A stretch of 8,359 nucleotides of DNA from Desulfobacterales bacterium (GTDB taxonomy: Bacteria > Desulfobacterota > DSM-4660 > Desulfatiglandales > Desulfatiglandaceae): NCBI GenBank assembly GCA_022013615.1, contig JAKLQB010000604.1, positions 1 to 8,359 on the forward strand. The letters are read 5' to 3'. Shown here piece by piece: positions 1 through 5,819 of this stretch. How positions within the stretch are numbered: the stretch's first letter is position 1; each line of letters opens with the position of its first letter. The position numbers were made by a program, and so were the translations under genes. Under the pieces are notes generated by a model. That model was not told the origin of the DNA, ran no database searches, and saw only the letters and a program-made list of their open reading frames with translations.

Positions 1-246
1 GCTTTGCTCTGTCTTTTCTATTAAAATCGATAGAATTCCTTAAATATTAATCTGGCTATGGCATAAATCATGCGCAAACATGATGTGATTTGAACAAATA
101 GGTACTAAATGACGCTTATGGCGCAGGATAGGGTTAACCATATTCTCGCTGTGGAGTCAACCTGAATAGTCACGGTAACGTCAAAGCAGACTCCAACTCG
201 GTCAAATCTTGAGTATTTGCTCTGCAAATAACGGGGCTCAAATCCG

Positions 247-415
247 AAATCCGAATATCGAAATACGAAACAATATCAAAATTCGAATATCAAATGACCA
301 AAACATTTCGGGAACTTATACAAAACCTACAGAATATTGACATGTTTTGAATTTTGGATTTATGTCATTCGTATTTGTTTTCCCGCCGAGGCGGGATATT
401 TCGAGCTTCGGATTT
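247..415. repeat. AT-rich imperfect inverted repeat with embedded GC hairpin
   Basis: The outer arms at 247-265 and 397-415 are reverse complements at 17 of 19 positions (core words AAATCCGAA and TCGAAATA). Looser complementarity continues inward: CAAATGACCAAAACAT near 291-306 faces ATGTTTTGAATTTTGGATT near 342-360. The right arm is interrupted at 381-396 by a compact GC hairpin, TCCCGCC-GA-GGCGGGA, which has no counterpart in the left arm. The word-like composition (repeated TCGAAT/ATCGAA/TCCGAAAT) is typical of non-coding repeat families in environmental Desulfobacterota genomes; that comparison is from memory. It may fold as a large hairpin in RNA or be a decayed non-autonomous element. 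No coding potential is seen. Confidence 0.6.
381..396. repeat. Short perfect GC hairpin in AT-rich repeat
   Basis: Seven-base arms TCCCGCC and GGCGGGA flank a GA dinucleotide. The hairpin stands out against the AT-rich surroundings and is absent from the opposite arm of the larger inverted repeat, so it looks like a separate module. The flanking text is TTTT before and TATT after, which is not a proper terminator U-tract in either direction. A related CCCGCT...ACGGG hairpin appears in both copies of the other repeat family (4348-4387, 4981-5020), which suggests that such GC hairpins are shared modules. Confidence 0.55.
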
Positions 416-512
416 CCAGAAAATTAAATAAACAAATAAGCCCTATTCATTCAACGTGGTATCTCGTTAAATGACTTAATCCTAAGCCACGCCCCGAGAT
501 TTCTATTTTGAT

Positions 513-1874
513 TTAAATACATATGTTTGAGCTTATGCGCCTCACCCTTTCCATAATCTCGTTTGGGTCCAGGGTTGTGAATTTTCTATCATTCATAAGC
601 ACCTTCCCATCCACGATTACGTCCTTCACATCGGCACCGCTGGCAGAGTAAACCAAGGCGGACAGCGGATCATAAACAGGACAGAGGTTAGGCGCCTGAA
701 GATCCACCACAATGATATCTGCCTTTTTCCCTGCCTCAAGAGTCCCAACTTGATCCTCCAGACCTAATACGGAGGCTCCCCAGGTGGTGGCCATCTTGAG
801 GACCGTTTCAGCGTCCAAAGCGACCGGATCAAGACTAAAAACCTTACTCAATTTAGCGGCAGTATCCATCTCCTGAAGCATATCCAGGTTGTTGTTGGAT
901 GAACACCCATCTGTCCCCAGCCCAATGGGCATCCCCAACCTTACCATATCCAATACCCGTGCCACGCCTGAGCCCAATTTCATATTGCTCTCAGGCACAT
1001 GAACCACCTTAACCCCATTTTCCTTTAGACACCCTATTTCCCTGTCATCCAGGTGTACTGCATGCACTGCTATAAGGCCATCGTTGATTAAACCAAGTTC
1101 GTCAAGATAATGAACAGGTCTTTTCCCGGTTTTCTTCAGGATCTCATTCACTTCGTCAGAGGTCTCAGAAAGATGAATCTGAAGAGGCAAATCAAAATAC
1201 TGAGATATCTCCCATGCATCTTTCAGGGTTTGTTCGGAACACGTCAAGGGACTGTGGCAAAATATGCCTGGCATGATCAAATCTGAAAAACCAAACCATC
1301 TTTCTATAAATTCCCTTGCAACCTCAAGATTTTTTTCAGGGTTTTCAACCCCCGGCGCAGGAAAATCTATAACCCCCTGTGCAATAAGCGCTCTGAGCCC
1401 TGATTCATGTGCAGCCCGAACCGTCTCATCTTGAAAATAATATCCGTCTATGAAGCATGTGGTACCTGATGCGATCATCTCCAGACATCCCAGGAGCGAA
1501 CCCCAGTAAACCGTATCCGTGTTAAGAAACTTGGCCTCAGCAGGAAAGATCTTCTCGAAAAGCCATTGTTTCAAAGGCAAATCGTCTGCAAGGCCCCTGA
1601 AAAGGGTCATGGCCGCATGGGTATGGCCATTTATAAGACCAGGCATAATAATGGCATCTTTGGCGTTAATGGTTTCCGCGTGAATGTCACCAGCATTGTC
1701 TTTTGCATCCAACGCGTGAATGCCAGTGATTCGCCCATTCGTCACAAAAACTTCACCTTCCGGTATTGGATCCTGACCTCCCACCATTGTAACAATCATG
1801 CCGCCTTTTATGATAAGATCAGGAGTAATTTTACGGCTTGGAATCTTTTGTCCAGCCTGGTTTAATGCAGTCAT
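513..1874 (-). CDS. mtaD: 5-methylthioadenosine/S-adenosylhomocysteine deaminase (amidohydrolase)
   Basis: A 453-residue cytosolic metal-dependent amidohydrolase, predicted to deaminate S-adenosylhomocysteine and/or methylthioadenosine to the inosyl forms, removing by-products of SAM use. Visible: a short N-terminal beta-sandwich strand (DLIIKGGMIVTM, 19-30), PGLINGHTH with metal ligands H84/H86, H234 with E237 in IHLSET, H271 in AVHAVHLDD, and D322 in GLGTDGCSSNNNLDM, followed by the C-terminal GTLEAGKKADIIVVDL return to the sandwich. This is the full ligand set known from the Thermotoga enzyme, and the length is normal for the family. The start is supported by AAGGAG at 1885-1890, 10 nt upstream. 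It is divergent from the DUF1015 gene. Relatives with the same fold (chlorohydrolases such as TrzN/AtzA, guanine or 8-oxoguanine deaminases) cannot be fully excluded; the TDGCSSNNNLDM block favours MtaD. Confidence 0.8.
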   Translation of the reverse strand: MTALNQAGQKIPSRKITPDLIIKGGMIVTMVGGQDPIPEGEVFVTNGRITGIHALDAKDNAGDIHAETINAKDAIIMPGLINGHTHAAMTLFRGLADDLPLKQWLFEKIFPAEAKFLNTDTVYWGSLLGCLEMIASGTTCFIDGYYFQDETVRAAHESGLRALIAQGVIDFPAPGVENPEKNLEVAREFIERWFGFSDLIMPGIFCHSPLTCSEQTLKDAWEISQYFDLPLQIHLSETSDEVNEILKKTGKRPVHYLDELGLINDGLIAVHAVHLDDREIGCLKENGVKVVHVPESNMKLGSGVARVLDMVRLGMPIGLGTDGCSSNNNLDMLQEMDTAAKLSKVFSLDPVALDAETVLKMATTWGASVLGLEDQVGTLEAGKKADIIVVDLQAPNLCPVYDPLSALVYSASGADVKDVIVDGKVLMNDRKFTTLDPNEIMERVRRISSNICI

Positions 1875-2088
1875 TTATTGAAGTCTCCTTAAGGATAACA
1901 TGTTACGGGTCCCGTGTTGCAGGTTACGACTTGAATTATTTTTTCTCCTACCCAGAATCGAAGAAAAGACCTCAAGGCTCTGAAACCCCGTGATCATAAT
2001 TTATTTTCTTGACACTTTTGCGTTCTCTGAGACAAATTAAGACCTCAATTCTCAGATTTCGGATTTTCGGAGGTTCAAAGATCAAAAT
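1875..2088. other. Divergent intergenic region between mtaD and DUF1015 gene
   Basis: This 214-bp gap must carry the 5' signals of both flanking genes. Directly visible are the palindrome TAACATGTTA (1896-1905), the inverted repeat ACGGG-T-CCCGT (1905-1915), and a perfect TTGACA at 2009-2014 on the plus strand. Positions 2056-2065 (ATTTCGGATT) are the exact reverse complement of 241-250, so part of the gap looks like a remnant of the AT-rich repeat family. I looked for a SAH or SAM riboswitch on the mtaD side and recognised none. Confidence 0.5.
2009..2014 (+). promoter_or_regulatory. Candidate -35 hexamer for DUF1015-trmN6 unit
   Basis: TTGACA matches the sigma-70 -35 consensus exactly and lies about 75 bp before the ATG at 2089. 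At the ideal 17-bp spacing the downstream hexamer is ACAAAT, which is a poor -10 box (three of six), and shifting by one base does not improve it. The element is therefore only a candidate. Confidence 0.3.
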
Positions 2089-3444
2089 ATGGCTATCATT
2101 GCCCCTTTCAGGGGCCTTACATATGATTTTACCACAGGGCAAGACTTCTCATCTTTAGTCGCGCCTCCCTATGACGTGATCTCAGAGCCTGAACAGGAGG
2201 CATATTACCAGGCAAATCCCTATAATGTCATCCGTTTAATACTGGGGAAAAAAAACATTGGAGACTCTGATTGGGATAACAGATACACGCGCTCCGTTGA
2301 CTTTTTCAAGAGATGGGAATCCGCTGGCATCTTAGTTCATGCCGATCAACCCTGTATATATGTCACATCTCTGACATATGACCCCGGAAACGGAGATAAA
2401 CAACGGACCCGGTGGGGCGTTATAGCCCTTGTACGCATAGAGGACGAGGATTCAGGGGTTATTCTTCCCCATGAAAAGACCTTTTCGGCACACAGAGATG
2501 ACCGCCTAAGGCTTATGAGGGCATGTAACGCCCAGTTAAGCCAGATATTTGGACTTTACGAGGACCCGGACAACACCATATTGAATGCGTGTAAAAAGGA
2601 CATGGACACTCCCCCCCAGATAGCATTTGAATTCGGGGACGGCACAACACATGAGATGTGGATCTTGCAAAGACCTTACCTGTTCAAAAAAGTGGCGGAT
2701 GCCATGTCTGAGAAACGCATTTTTATTGCAGATGGCCACCATCGTTACGAAACCGCACGTAATTTCAGGAACCTGATGAGGGCAAGGTATGGCAGCCGAC
2801 CCGTGAACAGGGCTTATGAATACACTATGATGTACCTATCAAACATGAATGATGAGGGCCTGACCATCTTGCCTTCTCACAGGCTCATCAAAAAAGCTCC
2901 CGATTTTCAGCTTCAGCCCTTTCTTGAAAAAATCGAGAAGTGGTTCAATATTTTAAAGTTCCCCTTCTCGTCTCCCGACCTCACCCAGCAATGCTCTGCT
3001 CTCAAGGAAAAACTCGCAGAAGCAGGACGTTCAAACAGTGTCATGGCCTTTTACCATCAGAAAGCTGATGAATGCTACCTATTCTCACTCAAACCCGGCG
3101 CAAGAGAAGAAATGGGGGACGATCTTCACCCTTCACTAAAGAAACTTGATGTCCTCGTTTTGTCCAGGTTTATTCTCCAGAAAGGCCTTGGGTTCAGCCG
3201 TGAAGACCTGGATAATGAAGAAATATTTCATTATGAAAGCAGCATGAAGACTGCTGTATCTCAGGTCCAATCAGGGAATTATCAAATGACATTTTTACTG
3301 AACCCCACCAAAATAGGTCATGTGAAGGAAATTGCCAATAACTCCCTGGTCATGCCCAGAAAATCCACCTATTTCTACCCCAAGGTATTAAGTGGTCTGG
3401 TGTTTAGCAAGATAGAACCTCATGAAATCGTCCAGGTCTACTGA
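2089..3444 (+). CDS. DUF1015 family protein, function unknown
   Basis: A 451-residue protein matching the DUF1015 family, normal in length and with no signal peptide or membrane segment, so probably cytosolic. Conserved blocks are VAPPYDVI at 24-31, NPYNVIRLILG at 43-53, HEKT at 128-131 and IADGHHRYETA at 213-223; the last is the family's hallmark. The C-terminal half is less patterned. The biochemical role is not established as far as I know. The DGHHR motif recalls the nucleotide-handling motif of ParB/sulfiredoxin-fold kinases such as SbnI/SerK, but that is only a lead. The ATG at 2089 is preceded by CGGAGG 15 nt away, which is too far for a good ribosome site, so initiation may be weak. 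The 3' end overlaps the methyltransferase gene by 23 bp in another frame, which suggests co-translation and a shared transcript. Confidence 0.85.
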   Translation: MAIIAPFRGLTYDFTTGQDFSSLVAPPYDVISEPEQEAYYQANPYNVIRLILGKKNIGDSDWDNRYTRSVDFFKRWESAGILVHADQPCIYVTSLTYDPGNGDKQRTRWGVIALVRIEDEDSGVILPHEKTFSAHRDDRLRLMRACNAQLSQIFGLYEDPDNTILNACKKDMDTPPQIAFEFGDGTTHEMWILQRPYLFKKVADAMSEKRIFIADGHHRYETARNFRNLMRARYGSRPVNRAYEYTMMYLSNMNDEGLTILPSHRLIKKAPDFQLQPFLEKIEKWFNILKFPFSSPDLTQQCSALKEKLAEAGRSNSVMAFYHQKADECYLFSLKPGAREEMGDDLHPSLKKLDVLVLSRFILQKGLGFSREDLDNEEIFHYESSMKTAVSQVQSGNYQMTFLLNPTKIGHVKEIANNSLVMPRKSTYFYPKVLSGLVFSKIEPHEIVQVY

Positions 3445-4147
3445 AATCATTGTGCGTCCAGGTGAGCGTATTGACTGCTTCATGGATGGCCGCCTCAAGC
3501 TGATCCAATCCAAAGATGGGTACAGATTCTCCATTGATGCCATCCTGCTTGCCGAATTCGTGACTATCAGGCAAGGAGATGTGGTTGTTGATCTCGGAAC
3601 AGGCTGCGGCGTAATCCCTTTGATTTTGCTCCTCACAAAACTGGTTGGTTATGCTTTTGGGCTGGAAATCCAGGAAGAACTTGCTGGTCAGGCCGCACGG
3701 AATGTCCTTTTGAATGGGTTTGATGACAAAATGCGGGTCGTTCGGGGGGACATAAAAAATCCTCCCATTGCCAAAGATTCTGCCGATGTAGTTATATGTA
3801 ACCCGCCATATCGCCAGGTAAAAAGCGGACGAATCAATCCTGACCCACGCAGGGCAATTGCCAGACACGAAATAATGGCCAGTATGGACGATATCTTACG
3901 CGCCGCCAGAAGCGTCCTTCGAAAAAAGGGGCGGCTTGCCTTGATTTATTCTTCGGTTCGTCTGGCTGATATACTGGCTCGCATGGGGCGTTTTAACCTG
4001 GAACCGAAAAAAATCCAAATCATTTACCCGGATTTGAACTCCGGCGCCAAGCTGGTCCTGGTAGAGGCAATCCTGGGGGGGAGGCCGGGCCTGAAGATAA
4101 GCCCTCCTATTGTTGGTCAGGGCAACTGGCAAAATCAGGGTCTCTAG
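3422..4147 (+). CDS. trmN6: TrmN6/YabB-type tRNA (adenine-N6) methyltransferase
   Basis: A 241-residue Rossmann-fold, SAM-dependent methyltransferase of the COG4123 group, which in E. coli methylates N6 of A37 in tRNA1(Val). The N-terminal block DGRLKLIQSKDGYRFSIDAI (22-41) is the family signature. Motif I is DLGTGCG (57-63), with the acidic LEIQ at 81-84, a GD at 109-110 and the catalytic NPPY at 127-130, typical of enzymes acting on exocyclic amino groups. The segment INPDPRRAIARHEI and the closing GGRPGLKISPPIV also fit the family. The ATG at 3422 lies inside the end of the DUF1015 gene and lacks a clear Shine-Dalgarno, so translational coupling is likely; an internal ATG at 3482 would cut the family signature. 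The stop codon lies on the first bases of repeat copy 1. The exact tRNA substrate is inferred. Confidence 0.8.
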   Translation: MKSSRSTEIIVRPGERIDCFMDGRLKLIQSKDGYRFSIDAILLAEFVTIRQGDVVVDLGTGCGVIPLILLLTKLVGYAFGLEIQEELAGQAARNVLLNGFDDKMRVVRGDIKNPPIAKDSADVVICNPPYRQVKSGRINPDPRRAIARHEIMASMDDILRAARSVLRKKGRLALIYSSVRLADILARMGRFNLEPKKIQIIYPDLNSGAKLVLVEAILGGRPGLKISPPIVGQGNWQNQGL

Positions 4148-4223
4148 CCGTCTATATAGGCCAAGATCGTGAATTTTGAGCCAAGTTTTGTGGATAGGAA
4201 ACAATTACACGCACTTAACACGT

Positions 4224-4412
4224 GATACTGGATGCTGGTTTCTGGATGCTGGATAGAATAAGGAATTCTTTAATTTTTTTAATCTGTCGAAAAAGGCAGT
4301 ACAACAAATTGATAATATTCCTGGGCAATGTAAATGGGAGGGTCTTTATCCCCGCTGAAGACGGGATTTCCGCTTCGCTACAACAAGCATCGAGCATCCA
4401 GCATCCAGTATC
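4224..4412. repeat. 15-bp perfect inverted arms within copy 1
   Basis: The arm GATACTGGATGCTGG at 4224-4238 and its exact complement CCAGCATCCAGTATC at 4398-4412 enclose 159 bp. A second CTGGATGCTGG at 4242-4252 can pair with the same right-hand word, giving alternative pairings. The arms could form a large cruciform or RNA stem between the convergent methyltransferase and DciA-like genes. The loop is too long for a conventional intrinsic terminator. Confidence 0.7.
4348..4387 (+). repeat. 40-bp hairpin module, copy 1 orientation
   Basis: This module begins with a CCCGCTGAAGACGGG hairpin-like word and ends CGCTACAACAAG. It matches the reverse complement of 4981-5020 at 37 of 40 positions, so it is inverted relative to the other copy although the outer parts of the two repeats are parallel. 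Confidence 0.75.
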
Positions 4413-4534
4413 GCTTCGCCTCCCCGGCCCGAACCGGCCCGGGACGGGCAAGCAGTAAATCTGACAAATGCACACAAACTTGTCGGTTTGAGGCATAGCT
4501 TCGCTATTAGTATGTTATCAAGGTCTTGAGGGTT

Positions 4535-4852
4535 TCACGTTTCGTTTTTCGGTCCGATCCTGAATTCAATCCTATCAATGGCCTTTCTGCCAAGTTTTGT
4601 GTTCAGTTTTTCTCTAATACTCTCCTCTACAAATTCCAGCTCCTGAAGCCAAATCGGATCTGAGACCCTTACTTTGAGCTTGCCGTTTTTTATCCATGAT
4701 GGCCGGGCATTCCTGGATATAGCAGGACCCACCACCTCATTCCAGACTCTCCAAATCCTCGCATCGTCAGGATTAAATGGCAGCGTGCCATCGCTCAGCA
4801 GATTCGTGATAACGTCCTTTAATGGAGTCAGTGAATTCTTGGCTTCGCCCAT
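4535..4852 (-). CDS. dciA: DUF721/DciA-like protein
   Basis: A 105-residue protein with the DUF721 pattern: W37..VVG at 37-42, RPSWIKNGKLKVRV at 50-63, then W68..EL72 and a closing LNTKLGRKAIDRIEFRIG. In better-studied bacteria, DciA family members bind DNA and help load the replicative helicase DnaB. Here the protein is the bare KH-like domain with no C-terminal extension, so the assignment is by family only. The ATG at 4852 is preceded by only a weak TGAG Shine-Dalgarno-like stretch (4861-4864). The gene stands alone, convergent with the methyltransferase gene and in the same direction as pgsA but separated from it by repeat copy 2. Both sides are bounded by copies of the same composite repeat. 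The frame is intact and the conserved residues are present, so it looks functional. Confidence 0.75.
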   Translation of the reverse strand: MGEAKNSLTPLKDVITNLLSDGTLPFNPDDARIWRVWNEVVGPAISRNARPSWIKNGKLKVRVSDPIWLQELEFVEESIREKLNTKLGRKAIDRIEFRIGPKNET

Positions 4853-4877
4853 AAAATCAGCTCAAATATCACAAACA

Positions 4878-5141
4878 CTAGCTGTCTACATAGACTAAGA
4901 TCTTAAAATTTATGTCAAGTTTTCTAAAATACATAATTCCAGATAGTTAACCCGTGATGCTGGATGCTGGTCTCTGGATACTTGTTGTAGCAAAGCGGAA
5001 ATCCCGTCTTTAGCGGGAATGGAATAAGGAATGTTTTTTCTTTATCCAGCATCGAGCATCCAACAACCAGCATCTCTATGCTTTGAGCAGTATATTTGAT
5101 AAATGCACACAAACGCGTCGGTTTGAGGCGGAGCTTCGCTA
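4878..5141 (+). repeat. Composite repeat element, copy 2
   Basis: This 264-bp block is parallel to 4144-4506 and shares its start (CTAGCTGTCTACATAG...), the CCGTGATGCTGGATGCTGG arm at 4953-4970, and its end (AAATGCACACAAAC...GAGCTTCGCTA at 5101-5141). The right arms are CCAGCATCGAGCATCC (5046-5061) and CCAGCATC (5067-5074). The internal 40-bp module at 4981-5020 is inverted relative to copy 1, and the GC-rich segment of copy 1 is missing. It separates the DciA-like gene from pgsA and has no coding potential. Confidence 0.8.
4981..5020 (-). repeat. 40-bp hairpin module, inverted in copy 2
   Basis: Reading the minus strand, this segment matches 4348-4387 at 37 of 40 positions. It directly follows the left CTGGAT arm, whereas in copy 1 the module directly precedes the right arm. 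That is the arrangement expected if the interior had flipped between the inverted arms. The neighbouring word GAATAAGGAAT (4255-4265 and 5022-5032) keeps the same orientation in both copies, so the change is not a simple flip of the whole interior. Confidence 0.75.
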
Positions 5142-5160
5142 GCTCTAACGAAGATGAAGA

Positions 5161-5724
5161 TCAGGAACCCTTAATAAAATAATCTTTATATTGCCTGATG
5201 TATAGCCATCCCGACCAAACCGTTGTGGCTAATATGATCGCCATGATGATATTGGCAACCGGGGGGAGCACAAGACTTACTTCGCGACTGACATCCCCGG
5301 TAGGGATCATGAAAAGAAGAATGCTGCCACCTATCATTTGTGCCAGAGTCTTTATTTTCCCCCATCGGCTGGCTGAGAGAACGTCACCCATCTCCTGAGA
5401 GACAATAGCCCTGAGCCCCGTAATCGCAACCTCTCTACCAATAATAATAGTCACCATCCACGCGCCCACGAGCTGATACTTTACCAGGACAATAAAAGCA
5501 CTCATGGTGAGCAGCTTATCAGCCAGGGGGTCGAGGAATGTCCCCAGTGTGCTAACCTCCTTACGGCTTCGAGCAAAGTACCCGTCCAGCGGATCTGTAG
5601 CACATGCCAGCACGAAAATGGAAGCGGCTACAAACCTTGCCCAGGTAGCATCCGGGATAGTGAACACAATGAAAACCGGGATGAGTAAAATTCGCAGAAA
5701 GGTGATTTTGTTGGCAAGAGTCAT
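5161..5724 (-). CDS. pgsA: CDP-diacylglycerol-glycerol-3-phosphate 3-phosphatidyltransferase
   Basis: A 187-residue integral inner-membrane enzyme that joins CDP-diacylglycerol and glycerol-3-phosphate to form phosphatidylglycerophosphate, the committed step to phosphatidylglycerol and cardiolipin. The CDP-alcohol phosphotransferase motif is complete: D44, D47-G48, A51-R52, G61, D65 and D69 (DPLDGYFARSRKEVSTLGTF, then LDPLAD). The N-terminal ANKITFLRILL and the GRE at 96-98 also fit, with about five hydrophobic segments. I place the start at the ATG at 5724 because AGAGGA (5729-5734) lies 4 nt upstream; an in-frame TTG at 5742 would add six residues and has no ribosome site. A candidate promoter lies at 5789-5817. 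Length is typical. The gene is divergent from hflK. Confidence 0.92.
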   Translation of the reverse strand: MTLANKITFLRILLIPVFIVFTIPDATWARFVAASIFVLACATDPLDGYFARSRKEVSTLGTFLDPLADKLLTMSAFIVLVKYQLVGAWMVTIIIGREVAITGLRAIVSQEMGDVLSASRWGKIKTLAQMIGGSILLFMIPTGDVSREVSLVLPPVANIIMAIILATTVWSGWLYIRQYKDYFIKGS

Positions 5725-5788
5725 ATTTTCCTCTAACCCCAACTGTATTGAAATGAAGGGTTTATATTTTGAAATAGAGACATAATTC

Positions 5789-5817
5789 AGTCTATCTATT
5801 GGGGACTATTAAGTCAA
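5789..5817 (-). promoter_or_regulatory. Candidate sigma-70 promoter for pgsA
   Basis: On the minus strand TTGACT (5812-5817) is followed after 17 bases by TAGACT (5789-5794): five of six and four of six matches to the consensus at ideal spacing. Transcription would start near 5782, about 58 nt before the pgsA ATG. The -35 box lies just outside the left end of the inverted-repeat element. Confidence 0.4.
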
Positions 5818-5819
5818 GA

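Larger units (their letters stand above)
1..512. other. Gene-free intergenic region at left edge
   Basis: I find no supportable gene here; the longest open stretches are a few dozen codons with stops in every frame. Two small exact inverted repeats are visible: a 7-bp stem with a 3-nt loop at 214-230 (TATTTGC/GCAAATA), and TGGAGTC at 152-158 pairing with GACTCCA at 189-195. Neither is followed by a T-run on either strand, so they do not look like intrinsic terminators. The right half (247-415) is the AT-rich inverted repeat listed separately. The interval 416-512, just downstream of the mtaD stop, also shows no clear terminator for that gene. Confidence 0.6.
4144..4506 (+). repeat. Composite repeat element, copy 1
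   Basis: This 363-bp non-coding block matches 4878-5141 at both ends in the same orientation. Its first 46 bases agree with 4878-4923 at 36 positions, and its last 41 (4466-4506) agree with 5101-5141 at 37. Inside are tandem and inverted CTGGATGCTGG words: GATACTGGATGCTGG at 4224-4238 is the perfect reverse complement of 4398-4412. A hairpin-containing module lies at 4348-4387, and a GC-rich segment at 4421-4447 with CCGGCCCG repeated at 4424 and 4434 is absent from copy 2. The weak open frames crossing it are made of repeat words and are not genes. It begins at the methyltransferase stop codon. Confidence 0.8.

Noticed and set aside
214..230. Intrinsic terminator at the TATTTGC/GCAAATA hairpin
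   Set aside because: The stem is AT-rich and short and has no T-run on either side.
1566..1865. A 99-codon plus-strand frame antisense to mtaD
   Set aside because: The opposite strand encodes a complete conserved enzyme; this frame has no recognisable domain.
1875..2088. SAH or SAM riboswitch upstream of mtaD
   Set aside because: Such a switch would suit the gene, but I recognise none of the conserved cores on the minus strand; only small palindromes are visible.
4222..4458. Open frames on both strands (about 78-93 codons) within repeat copy 1
   Set aside because: They consist of translated repeat words (CTGGATGCTGG and its complement), have no ribosome site and no family resemblance, and are not kept open in copy 2.
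4224..5074. CRISPR array
   Set aside because: The repeated CTGGATGCTGG words are irregularly spaced, occur in both orientations and are not separated by unique equal-length spacers; no cas genes are present.
4924..5112. A 62-codon minus-strand open frame in repeat copy 2
   Set aside because: Made of the same repeat words, with no ribosome site and no counterpart frame in copy 1.
4144..5141. Composite transposon carrying dciA
   Set aside because: The flanking repeats encode no transposase and lack recognised IS ends. They may be non-autonomous elements, but calling a transposon is not supported.
5725..5742. N-terminal extension of PgsA from TTG 5742
   Set aside because: No ribosome site precedes it, and the extension covers the good Shine-Dalgarno of the ATG at 5724.
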